This document shows positions 30,995 to 37,724 of a stretch of DNA of 47,162 bases, in pieces (the first letter of the stretch is position 1; every line of letters starts with the position of its first letter). Made by a program: the position numbers and the translations under genes. The notes below the pieces were generated by a model. It was not told where the DNA came from, did not search any database, and worked only from the letters and a program-made list of their open reading frames with translations. The stretch comes from a virus. The stretch is from the IMG/VR virus record IMGVR_UViG_3300019124_000097, positions 1 through 47,162 of that record; one strand, 5' to 3'.

Positions 30995-31648
30995 CTACTC
31001 CGCCGCCTCCATCCGCTGCAGCTCCGTTGCCTTGAGCCGCACCTTGGCTCCGCGCCCGAGCATATCGATGAGCACCTCCACCCTGCCCTTTGAGAGCATG
31101 GCCGTCACCGTCGCCTGAAGGTCTGCGAAGGCACCTACTGTCAGCCGCACGACCTCTCCGGGCCGGTACTGCGGACCAACGTCAGGAAGGCGGGTGAGGT
31201 CGAACTCTCCTGCCATCTCCCGCTCGAGCAGTCTTGCCAGCGGATGGATAGGCCTTTCCTGCCCTTCCCGCGGCTCAGGAACCGGAATTCGGGCCGGGGA
31301 GCCGTAGCCGTCCCGGACGAGCCCCTCGACGCCATCCACGCCTCGCATCTTGAAGAAGTCCTGACCGGGGCGCAGGCCGATGAAGAGGTACCGCGGGAAG
31401 AGCGGGTTCTCCTTGACCTCCTTCTTGCGGGCGTGGACCACCCATCGCTTGGTCTGGGGCAAGTAGGTCTGATACCCGGCACGACGGAGGCCGAGCTGCG
31501 CCCTCCTCTCGCACTTGGGATTGCAGACGACCACGAACCAGGTGAAGCCTTCGAAGGTCTCCGGAGGCGTGTGGTCGCTGACAGGCGAGCGGAAGAAGTG
31601 AGTGCTTCCGAGGTCGGCAGACAGGGCGAAGCGGGGGAGGTTCGTCAT
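30995..31648 (-). CDS. NusG-like transcription (anti)termination factor
   Basis: 217 aa. Residues about 35-125 form the NGN domain: FTWFVVVCNPKCERRAQLGL, GYQTYLPQTKRWVVHARKK, NPLFPRYLFIGLRPGQDFFK, GVDGVEGLVRDG. The C-terminus is a KOW domain (PGEVVRLTVGAFADLQATVT, KGRVEVLIDMLGRGAKVRL). NGN binds RNA polymerase; KOW binds partners. A specialised paralog (RfaH-like) is more likely than a housekeeping NusG because of the phage setting. It is 40 nt below an ECF sigma gene in the same operon, and several terminators lie between it and the late genes; a late antiterminator role is inferred. Confidence 0.88.
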   Translation of the reverse strand: MTNLPRFALSADLGSTHFFRSPVSDHTPPETFEGFTWFVVVCNPKCERRAQLGLRRAGYQTYLPQTKRWVVHARKKEVKENPLFPRYLFIGLRPGQDFFKMRGVDGVEGLVRDGYGSPARIPVPEPREGQERPIHPLARLLEREMAGEFDLTRLPDVGPQYRPGEVVRLTVGAFADLQATVTAMLSKGRVEVLIDMLGRGAKVRLKATELQRMEAAE

Positions 31649-31688
31649 GCTGCTGCCTTTCGTTCGATACGGACAGGATAGCTGGGGA

Positions 31689-32168
31689 TCATGCCACCCA
31701 TCCCCTGAGTTCGGCGCGAGCGCGGCTCACACGGCTCTTGATCGTGCCCTCGTTGGCACCGACTTGCCGGCCGATCTCTGAATAGGAGATCCCCTCGGCG
31801 GCCAAGAGGAGCGACTCGCGGTAAACCGGCGTCACAGACATAAGGCATCGATGCACGTCCTTGAGATCGATCACCGCCTCCTGTTCAGCCGGAATGGCCA
31901 GATCGGCTGCATAACCACCATCGGGATCCTCAACCAGTCGATGATCGCGCCGGCGCTGTGTGAGGTAGATGTTCCGCATCATAACGAAGAGCCAACCCAT
32001 GAGGTTGGTGTCATGCCGGAACATCTCATGCTCGCGGAGAGCCTTGAGGATGGTGTCCTGAACAAGGTCCTCTGCCCTGTCCCGATCCTTGGTGAACTTC
32101 ATCGCGTTTGCTCTGAGACCTGTTCGGCAGGCCAGCACAGCGGCATCGAAGGATGCGGAGCGGGTCAT
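31689..32168 (-). CDS. ECF-type sigma factor (EcfG-like)
   Basis: 159 aa from MTRSASFDAAVLACRTGLRA (ATGA overlap with the gene before). Region 2: AEDLVQDTILKALREHEMF and TNLMGWLFVMMRNIYLTQRR. Region 4: TPVYRESLLLAAEGISYSEI, then VGANEGTIKSRVSRARAEL. No region 3, as in ECF factors. The pattern is nearest to the alphaproteobacterial EcfG group, but no NepR or PhyR partner is encoded here. Probably redirects polymerase to phage (or host stress) promoters. Confidence 0.92.
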   Translation of the reverse strand: MTRSASFDAAVLACRTGLRANAMKFTKDRDRAEDLVQDTILKALREHEMFRHDTNLMGWLFVMMRNIYLTQRRRDHRLVEDPDGGYAADLAIPAEQEAVIDLKDVHRCLMSVTPVYRESLLLAAEGISYSEIGRQVGANEGTIKSRVSRARAELRGWVA

Positions 32169-32893
32169 GCCGCAGCATCCTTCTTCATGCCTGCCAGGAT
32201 CTTGCCCAGGCCCTCCCCGATCACGACCGGGGTGGATGCCTCCTCCTTCAGGCGAGCAAGTGCGGCTTCCGGGCTTTCCTTCGGCTTGGTTGGCTCCTTG
32301 GCGGCTATCCCGGGGCGGATCTCGGTTTCCCACTTCATCACCGCAGCAAGACGCTTCTCGTAGCCAGGATCGGGCTCCGGGTAGGTCTGGGCGTCCAGCA
32401 CATCGTTGAGCGGGGTCAGCTCGTCTCGGACGGGCTCCACGATCACGCGGCACTCGGCCGCCATTTGTGCCGAGGTAGGGCATTCGGAAGGACGCCAGGG
32501 CGTGACGTTGCGGCCATCGCGGAAGCGAGCGCAGGCCTCGTACACGGCCCACAACGGGAAGCCGGCGAGAGCCTTCAGGTAGAACTCGATCTGAAAGTCC
32601 GCGCTGACAGCATCGACACCATACGTCGGGAAGCCGCCCTTCAGGGCACGAATGGCCTGTCGGATACCCTCCTCGTCGCCCGGCTCAAGCGCAAGCTTCA
32701 ACTCGTGCCGCCGTGCCTCCATCGCCTGACGCTCAATGCCGGTCGGGGCCTGCGACTCGCAGATTGAGAAGTGCCGGTACGGGCCGGGATGCTCCTCGAG
32801 CCGGTTCTTGAACTTGGATATGGTCGTCGAGAGATCGCGGCTCATGGGAGCCGGCATCTTCGGGGCCGAATAGGTCGTCATCTGACGGCTCAT
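32165..32893 (-). CDS. Replication-module protein of unknown type
   Basis: 242 aa. Start MSRQMTTYSAPKMPAPMSRD has AGGAG 7 nt upstream, though it overlaps the replication-initiator gene by 161 bases; MEARRHELKLALEPGDEEGI at 32722 is a later alternative. Helical centre (GIRQAIRALKGGFPTYGVDA, FYLKALAGFPLWAVYEACAR) and a charged C-terminus. Position after an initiator-like gene suggests a helicase loader (lambda P position), not proven by motif: no Walker A. Confidence 0.72.
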   Translation of the reverse strand: MSRQMTTYSAPKMPAPMSRDLSTTISKFKNRLEEHPGPYRHFSICESQAPTGIERQAMEARRHELKLALEPGDEEGIRQAIRALKGGFPTYGVDAVSADFQIEFYLKALAGFPLWAVYEACARFRDGRNVTPWRPSECPTSAQMAAECRVIVEPVRDELTPLNDVLDAQTYPEPDPGYEKRLAAVMKWETEIRPGIAAKEPTKPKESPEAALARLKEEASTPVVIGEGLGKILAGMKKDAAA

Positions 32894-33704
32894 GGCGGGA
32901 CTCCTGACGGTCTTGGTAGGATCGGGCTAGGCTGGCGACGTAGGGGTTCTTGATGGCGGGCTGTTGGGGGCGGCGTGCAGGGGGGCCTTGCTGGACGGCC
33001 CTCGGACGCATCTCGTCATTCCAGCGCTCTTTCTTCAGCCACCGGTGAAGGGCCGGGGCGAACTTCGGATCTTCAATGTGAGCTGAGAGCCGCCTGATGC
33101 CGTCGATAATCGTCTCGAACGGAATCTTGTCGGACCGGTAGACGGCATCGAGGGCCGTCATGCTGTCCTTCTTCTCGTCGTGCTTGGGGTAAAGGGCCCA
33201 GACTTGCTCCCGATAATCGGAAGGCCAGGGGTTCTTGCGCGCACGCTCTGAGAGTGAAGATACGTTAGTATCTGAACTCTCTTCTTTACTCTTATCTCTT
33301 TTATGGTTGCTCGACTGTTCAACAGTCGTTGAGGCGGTTCTTTGATTTTGTTGAGATTTTCCAGCTCGTTTCGCTGCGCTGATTTTCCCGGCCGTTGAAT
33401 TGTTCGTGCGCATTCCCTGCTGCCACTCGATCTCGTCATGAGTGGACTCGGCATCGATCCGCCCGTCCGGCAACAGCTCCAATTTGCCGAGGGAGATGAG
33501 TTCTTCAAGCGCCTTGGCTGCCCTCCGCTCGGTCATGCCGGTGCGACGGGCAAGCGTTCTGGCGGTTTCGATGACGGGCCCGCCAGTCTCATAGATCCGC
33601 ATGAGGGCGACGACGTAGACGAACCCCTCATCAGCCTGCAGGCCTGCAAGGGCGCCCAAGAGCGCAGACGGGAAACAGCGGAACCAAGGGAGGCGATCAC
33701 TCAT
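32733..33704 (-). CDS. Replication initiator-like protein (DUF1376/YdaU type)
   Basis: 323 aa from MSDRLPWFRCFPSALLGALA (GGAG 8 nt upstream, ATGA overlap). Winged-helix N-terminus (YVVALMRIYETGGPVIETAR, RTGMTERRAAKALEELISLG). Disordered Ser/Lys/Asn-rich linker at about 107-160. C-terminal domain with WALYPKHDEKKDSMTALDAV and FAPALHRWLKKERWNDEM, frequent in phage replication proteins. The linker DNA holds palindromes and AT-rich tracts, like the origin within lambda O. The last 50 residues are read from bases shared with the next gene. Confidence 0.8.
   Translation of the reverse strand: MSDRLPWFRCFPSALLGALAGLQADEGFVYVVALMRIYETGGPVIETARTLARRTGMTERRAAKALEELISLGKLELLPDGRIDAESTHDEIEWQQGMRTNNSTAGKISAAKRAGKSQQNQRTASTTVEQSSNHKRDKSKEESSDTNVSSLSERARKNPWPSDYREQVWALYPKHDEKKDSMTALDAVYRSDKIPFETIIDGIRRLSAHIEDPKFAPALHRWLKKERWNDEMRPRAVQQGPPARRPQQPAIKNPYVASLARSYQDRQESRHEPSDDDLFGPEDAGSHEPRSLDDHIQVQEPARGASRPVPALLNLRVAGPDRH
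33250..33328. other. Candidate replication origin inside the initiator gene
   Basis: 33250-33281 is a nested inverted repeat (GAGAGT-GA-AGATAC-GTTA-GTATCT-GA-ACTCTC); a pyrimidine/AT-rich tract follows (33280-33310), then CGACTGTT-C-AACAGTCG (33312-33328), a 17-bp palindrome, then more AT-rich DNA to 33360. All lies in the disordered-linker codons of the initiator-like gene. Confidence 0.45.
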
Positions 33705-34180
33705 GGGAGCCACTCCGCGATGAGGCGATCTTTCTTTGATCGGTTGCAAGCCCTGCAGGCCAAAACGAGGTTCCATGGCTCGTTGCTCCCGCCTCGGGCT
33801 AAAGGAATGACATGGTCGATCTCGAATGGGCCCTCAGTGCCACCGCAATACGAGCATTCATTGCTCGCCATTAGGTCTGCCCTAGTACTAGTCGGGATGT
33901 GAGCGCGTTCCGTCGCCCCGAAATGCCTGCGACGCGGGAGCCAGAACCCATCGTCAAATGTCCAGAACTCCATCACGGAGGGCTTGATGCGCTTCCATGT
34001 CCGGGCATCGACGCGAGCCCAGCGGGCAAGCTTCTGATCGTCGTCCGGGAGCCGGCATTCGGGAAGACGCCAAGCCATCATGAGCAGGAGCAGATAGGCG
34101 CCTGTCTCTTGTGCGGAGAGATGACCTGTGTCGGCAAGGAAGGCATCAGTGAAGAGCGGCAGGCTTGGGAACTGGCTCAT
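33701..34180 (-). CDS. DUF1376 - HNH fusion protein
   Basis: 159 aa. Residues 1-85 are DUF1376 (FPSLPLFTDAFLADTGHLSA, QETGAYLLLLMMAWRLPECR, WKRIKPSVMEFWTFDDGFW), a replication-associated wHTH. Residues about 100-155 form an HNH nuclease (ECSYCGGTEGPFEIDHVIPL, ARGGSNEPWNLVLACRACNR) with two zinc CxxC pairs. It precedes a second wHTH protein. It may be a DUF1376 protein whose usual C-terminus was replaced by HNH. Confidence 0.85.
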   Translation of the reverse strand: MSQFPSLPLFTDAFLADTGHLSAQETGAYLLLLMMAWRLPECRLPDDDQKLARWARVDARTWKRIKPSVMEFWTFDDGFWLPRRRHFGATERAHIPTSTRADLMASNECSYCGGTEGPFEIDHVIPLARGGSNEPWNLVLACRACNRSKKDRLIAEWLP

Positions 34181-34440
34181 GCTGCACCACGCTTGCTCGC
34201 GATGAATTCTCGGATGTCGTCTTCGTTGGCTTTGAGCCAGCGGAGGGTCTCGACGGCAGCCTCAAGAGCCGGCTGGGAGTTGAGGGTGTTCTGACGGTCG
34301 AGCTCTAGGGTCTGGCGTTCACGCTCGCTGATGTTCCGGTTCTGCAAACGGCGAGCGGAGTTTTCCAAGAAGCCACGACGGGAGAGCATGTCGCAGGCGA
34401 CGGCATCGATCTGGGCTTCGAGGGAGGGCTTCTCGCTCAT
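34177..34440 (-). CDS. Small helical protein, replication operon
   Basis: 87 aa from MSEKPSLEAQIDAVACDMLS. Two helices with many Arg/Glu/Gln (RRLQNRNISERERQTLELDR) and an end AVETLRWLKANEDDIREFIA. ATGA overlap on both sides. Unknown; possibly binds a neighbour or DNA. The longer upstream start runs through the next gene and was not chosen. Confidence 0.7.
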   Translation of the reverse strand: MSEKPSLEAQIDAVACDMLSRRGFLENSARRLQNRNISERERQTLELDRQNTLNSQPALEAAVETLRWLKANEDDIREFIASKRGAA

Positions 34441-34703
34441 GCGGCCCCCTGATCTTCCGGGATCGTTGTCTCGAACCCGCGATGCGCCCTGCCGTGGATC
34501 GGCTTGATGCCCAGTTTGCCCAGACGCCACAGCACCGTGCGGTACGGCATGTCAGGAAAAAGGGCCTGCCAAACGTCGTGTGACGTACCGCCGTCGCGAA
34601 TGATCTTGCGCGCGCGACTGATGTCGCTTGAGGACCACTCGGTAGGTTTGCGATGGCGGGCAGCGGCTGCCAGCTTGACGCCCTTGTCGTGCCAGTAGGC
34701 CAT
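34437..34703 (-). CDS. Small HTH-like DNA-binding protein
   Basis: 88 aa from MAYWHDKGVKLAAAARHRKP. WSSSDISRARKIIRDGGTSH then DVWQALFPDMPYRTVLWRLG looks like a helix-turn-helix of the Myb/GcrA-like kind, followed by a basic GKLGIKPIHGRAHRG segment. The start overlaps the VRR-NUC stop (TGATG). Could regulate or recruit proteins to DNA; inferred. Confidence 0.68.
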   Translation of the reverse strand: MAYWHDKGVKLAAAARHRKPTEWSSSDISRARKIIRDGGTSHDVWQALFPDMPYRTVLWRLGKLGIKPIHGRAHRGFETTIPEDQGAA

Positions 34704-35164
34704 CAGCGGACCTCCGAGAACTTGATGCGGAGGCAGCCCCAGCCTTGGAGGATGGCGAGCGCATCGGTGAGGGTATCGGCCACAGCCACGCGCCACCCGA
34801 GGGCCTTGGCGCGGTCGTGGAATGCCTCTTGGTTGTCGTTGAGGACTTCGCCTTCCCGCTTCAGCTCAAGGCCGTGGAAGACGCCCTCGGGAGAAACCAG
34901 GATGAAGTCAGGCCAGCCGGGCTTCATGCCCATGCGCTTGAGCTTTGCGCCGGTCGCGTCGTCGCGCAGCTCGCCGGCAGGGTAATGGGTCCACTCCCAA
35001 TCGGAGCGGGCAAAACGGTCCAGTTCCTTCTTGACCGAGAAATGCAGCACCAGCTCCTTAGGGCTCGGCAGCCGCTCACGGCTGATCACCTCGCCAGTGA
35101 ACAAGGGCAGCCGAGGCTTGGGGGCTCTCTTACGCGTGCGCGCGCACGTGCGAGGGGATGCCAT
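34703..35164 (-). CDS. VRR-NUC domain nuclease
   Basis: 153 aa. The C-terminal 90 residues are VRR-NUC: KRMGMKPGWPDFILVSPEGV, FHGLELKREGEVLNDNQEAF, WRVAVADTLTDALAIL. Catalytic PD-(D/E)xK residues: Asp in PGWPDF, E-x-K in LELKRE. N-terminus is basic (RTCARTRKRAPKPRL). Probably a Holliday-junction or flap nuclease used in phage recombination. The DNA for the basic part has a GTGCGCGCGCAC palindrome. Confidence 0.9.
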   Translation of the reverse strand: MASPRTCARTRKRAPKPRLPLFTGEVISRERLPSPKELVLHFSVKKELDRFARSDWEWTHYPAGELRDDATGAKLKRMGMKPGWPDFILVSPEGVFHGLELKREGEVLNDNQEAFHDRAKALGWRVAVADTLTDALAILQGWGCLRIKFSEVR

Positions 35165-35421
35165 CAGACCATCCCCAATGCCGCCATGTAGGTTTCGAGG
35201 ATGGCGTCCTCTTCCTGACGCTCGGCTACGTCCTTGCGGCGGATGGCGACGATCTTCTTGATGGCCTTGGTGTCGAAGCCGCAGCCTTTAGCCTCCGCGT
35301 AGATATCGCGCTTGTCGCCGTTCAGGCCCTTGATCTCTTCCTCGACGCGCTCAATGCGCTCCACGAAGGAGCGGAGCTGATCCGCGGCAACGGACTCGGT
35401 GTTGAAGGCTTGATCGTCCAT
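35164..35421 (-). CDS. DUF2312 / GapR-like DNA-binding protein
   Basis: 85 aa. The family phrase [60 protein letters not shown] matches DUF2312, which includes Caulobacter GapR, a nucleoid protein that clamps overtwisted DNA. Full length for the family. Lies in the replication operon, so it may aid replication or transcription under torsion. TGATG with the next gene. Confidence 0.9.
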   Translation of the reverse strand: MDDQAFNTESVAADQLRSFVERIERVEEEIKGLNGDKRDIYAEAKGCGFDTKAIKKIVAIRRKDVAERQEEDAILETYMAALGMV

Positions 35422-35942
35422 CAGGCAGCACTCCCGCGGATCGGCGTCACGTTGCTGTCGATGCGCCGCTCAAGGATGCGGGCGAGCTCAACCCCTTCAG
35501 TGATCGCCGCCTTCACGGCTGGGAGAATGGCCGCAGCTTCCCGAGGGTCGATCCCCTTCCCGTCCGCTTCGGCCTCCATGATCTTGACCTGTACGGCGGC
35601 AATGCGCGTCGTCACATCAGCCAGTTGCTCAAGGACGGATGTTTCCGGCGCCTCTGCCGTTGCCTTCGGAACGAGCTCAAAGCCGGCCTCGTCGGCGAGT
35701 ATTGCCAGCACCTTCGACCGGCCACCTTGCTTGGTGATCTGGCGAACCAGCCCGAAGAGAACATCGACCGGCATGTTGGTGCCGATGTTCTGCTCGCTTA
35801 CCGAGGTGTACCGGGAGATCAGAGAGGCGGCGACCTTCAGCTTCTCGCAAACCCGCGAGACGCCGCCTGCCGTATCGACATCATCATCCAGGCAACCCTT
35901 GAGGACTTTGCGCTCCTCGTCGGAAATTCGTGTTCCGTTCAT
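35421..35942 (-). CDS. CII-like regulatory protein (Phage_CP76 type)
   Basis: About 173 aa from [20 protein letters not shown]; a GTG 12 nt upstream is an alternative. [20 protein letters not shown] looks like a DNA-binding helix pair; [20 protein letters not shown] and [11 protein letters not shown] follow, the pattern of CII/CP76 phage regulators. The C-terminal part is helical ([20 protein letters not shown]). Likely activates lysogeny or controls early genes. Confidence 0.75.
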   Translation of the reverse strand: MNGTRISDEERKVLKGCLDDDVDTAGGVSRVCEKLKVAASLISRYTSVSEQNIGTNMPVDVLFGLVRQITKQGGRSKVLAILADEAGFELVPKATAEAPETSVLEQLADVTTRIAAVQVKIMEAEADGKGIDPREAAAILPAVKAAITEGVELARILERRIDSNVTPIRGSAA

Positions 35943-35950
35943 GTAAAAGC

Positions 35951-36214
35951 TCACGAGTTTTTTGAGATGATCTTCCCAAGCTGCCGGGCCATATTCCTGA
36001 CTGTGGAAGCGGGGGCTGAAACGAAAGCGCGGGCGGCAGCGGGGCAAGGGAGTGTGCCGCCCGCGCTCTTCACATCGGCAGTCTCGGAGGCGGTGCCGAT
36101 GGAAGGGAAAAGAAAGGCACGAGCCGGCGAAGCTAGAGTCGCAGGCCAGCCCGTGCAGGTGCCATCAGCCAGGGAGGACACGCTGATGGAGGGAACAGGG
36201 GAAATGGAGGGCAT
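35951..36214 (-). CDS. Small Ser/Pro/Ala-rich protein, uncertain
   Basis: 87 aa. Its ATG overlaps the stop of the Cro-like gene (TGATG) and it ends 8 bases before the CII-like start, so it fills the gap with good spacing. Composition is low-complexity (MPSISPVPSISVSSLADGTC), which weakens the case. No family seen. Confidence 0.35.
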   Translation of the reverse strand: MPSISPVPSISVSSLADGTCTGWPATLASPARAFLFPSIGTASETADVKSAGGTLPCPAAARAFVSAPASTVRNMARQLGKIISKNS

Positions 36215-36492
36215 CAGGCGGCCCTCCCCGTTTGAGCCGTGGCCTCATGGTCGTTGAGGGGGCTATCCTCCGATCCAGATGAGGGCCGAGCATGGGCAGC
36301 AACAAGCACCTCATAAGTGAGCCCCTTAATGCGCCGCTTTTTGGCGGCTCGTACCAAGGCTGGCCAGTAAGCGACGGGGATGGAGCCACGAGCCCTCATG
36401 ACGGTGGCATGGCTCTCCCGTTTCAGACCCAAATCTCGGGCCAATTCGGAGGCGGATGGCCACAAGGCGAAGATGTCGTGAACACTGCTCAT
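36214..36492 (-). CDS. Cro-like HTH repressor
   Basis: 92 aa. FALWPSASELARDLGLKRES, HATVMRARGSIPVAYWPALV and the basic KKRRIKGLTYEVL are those of small Cro/YdaS-type regulators. Transcribed away from the CI gene, from a promoter at 36527-36499 whose -10 ends only 6 bases before the ATG, so the mRNA may be leaderless. The tail from about 70 is disordered. Confidence 0.82.
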   Translation of the reverse strand: MSSVHDIFALWPSASELARDLGLKRESHATVMRARGSIPVAYWPALVRAAKKRRIKGLTYEVLVAAHARPSSGSEDSPLNDHEATAQTGRAA

Positions 36493-36498
36493 TCCTCA

Positions 36499-36527
36499 TT
36501 GCTACATTACGTAGCAGATGGTGTCAA
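36499..36527 (-). promoter_or_regulatory. Leftward early promoter with CI operator
   Basis: Minus strand TTGACA (36527-36522), 17-base spacer, TAGCAA (36504-36499). The operator TGCTAC-N5-GTAGCA (36500-36516) covers the spacer and -10. The -35 lies within a second inverted repeat, TGGTGT-CA-ACACCA (36519-36532). A half-operator TGCTAC also occurs at 36549-36554, just before the CI start. Confidence 0.8.
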
Positions 36528-36564
36528 CACCAATCGAAGCAACGACTTTGCTACAAGCGGTGTT

Positions 36565-37299
36565 ATGAAGACACGGGGCGAACGTCTGGCCTGGGCCAGA
36601 GAGCAGGCCGGATATGGCTCTAAGAGCGCCGCAGCGCGCGCTCTAGGAATAGCTGTCAGCACCTACAACGCCCATGAGCGGGCTGAGCAGCCCGGGGGCA
36701 GGGATTTTTCGCCAGAGGATGCCGAGCAGTATGCCCGACTGTTCCGTGTGGCACACGCTTGGCTGGTAACAGGTAAGGGCCACCCGAAAGCCGGAGGCGA
36801 CGAAGTGCCGCCTCAGATAGCCCCCATCGAAGTGACCTTGGGAGAGTATGTGCTAGCGGGCAAAGTTGCCGCCGGCTCCTTCCGAGAGGTCAACGAGTTC
36901 TTCGACGAGGAGCCGACCAAGATCAAAGCTCCGGCTGATATGAAGTACCCGCACGCTCGTCAGATCGCTTTCGAGATCGAAGGTGATTCCATGAACAAGG
37001 CAAAGCCCCCGATGCTAGAGGGCGGCTATGTCCTGTGTGTGGACTTTGAAGACCTGGAGAACCAGGTGCCTCTCCGTGATGGCATGAAGGTTGTGATCGA
37101 GCGCACGAAACTTGGTGGCCAGCTCAGAGAGTGGTCAGTCAAGGAAGTGGAACTCTATGAAGACCGGATCGAGTTCCACCCCCGTTCGGATAATCCGAGG
37201 CACAAGCCTATTGTCGTGCCTCGGGACTTCCAGCCGGATGACGGCACGGAAGTGAAGATACTGGCTTTGGTCAGAAGCGTTCACTACCCCGCTGACTAG
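36565..37299 (+). CDS. cI: CI-type repressor with S24 peptidase domain
   Basis: 244 aa. HTH at 5-45 (GERLAWAREQAGYGSKSAAA, LGIAVSTYNAHERAEQPGG). S24/LexA-like C-terminus: Ser142 in IEGDSMNKA, Lys175 in RDGMKVVIER, likely Ala-Gly cleavage site in VLAGKVAAGSF (about 97-106). It holds lysogeny and should self-cleave on SOS induction. Start MKTRGERL selected because the frame upstream (from 36292) runs through the Cro gene and operators. No ribosome site, perhaps leaderless as lambda cI from PRM. Confidence 0.92.
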   Translation: MKTRGERLAWAREQAGYGSKSAAARALGIAVSTYNAHERAEQPGGRDFSPEDAEQYARLFRVAHAWLVTGKGHPKAGGDEVPPQIAPIEVTLGEYVLAGKVAAGSFREVNEFFDEEPTKIKAPADMKYPHARQIAFEIEGDSMNKAKPPMLEGGYVLCVDFEDLENQVPLRDGMKVVIERTKLGGQLREWSVKEVELYEDRIEFHPRSDNPRHKPIVVPRDFQPDDGTEVKILALVRSVHYPAD

Positions 37300-37556
37300 T
37301 AGGGCACCTCGATCCACTCAACCTTGATGCCCGTGACTGTCCCAATCGGGCACTCGCACTTCGAGCAGAGGAACGTCTGCTTAGCCAAGAGTCCGCTCTC
37401 TAGCAGCTCATCTTCCGTTGTGATCTCTGCCGGGATTGACTGTAAGTAGCGCGATGAAGGCTTCTGACAGTTGTAGCACGTAAGGAAGATCTGGAACCTC
37501 GGGACCTCGCTTCGGTAGTCGTCCCCGTAGTCGTTCGTGATCGCCTGGCTCGACAT
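37296..37556 (-). CDS. Small zinc-ribbon protein
   Basis: 86 aa from MSSQAITNDYGDDYRSEVPR, with GGAG upstream. Two CxxC pairs, LTCYNCQK and LCSKCEC, separated by about 37 residues; the last part is GTVTGIKVEWIEVPY. Zinc-ribbon with no recognised family. Convergent with cI, with a 4-base overlap of stops. Confidence 0.68.
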   Translation of the reverse strand: MSSQAITNDYGDDYRSEVPRFQIFLTCYNCQKPSSRYLQSIPAEITTEDELLESGLLAKQTFLCSKCECPIGTVTGIKVEWIEVPY

Positions 37557-37675
37557 TCTGTTCTCCTGTTCGGCTGCGACAGGCTGACTCCGGAGATAGA
37601 ACGAAACAAGAACAAAGAGACAAGATCCCCAATATCCACACTTGCCCACAACAAGCCGCTAGGGAAAATTGCAAA

Positions 37676-37701
37676 GAAAAACCCCAGCTCATGGCTGGGG
37701 T
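37676..37701 (-). terminator. Intrinsic terminator after the second RTX gene
   Basis: ACCCCAGC-TCATG-GCTGGGGT hairpin (37681-37701); minus-strand continuation TTTTTCTTT. It ends the RTX gene 24 bases after its stop. Confidence 0.9.
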
Positions 37702-37724
37702 ATATTGCTTCAATAGACGTAATT

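Noticed and set aside
35143-35150. Alternating CG-rich palindrome in the VRR-NUC gene as a regulatory or Z-DNA site
   Set aside because: It codes for the basic N-terminal residues of the nuclease and there is no other sign of regulation.
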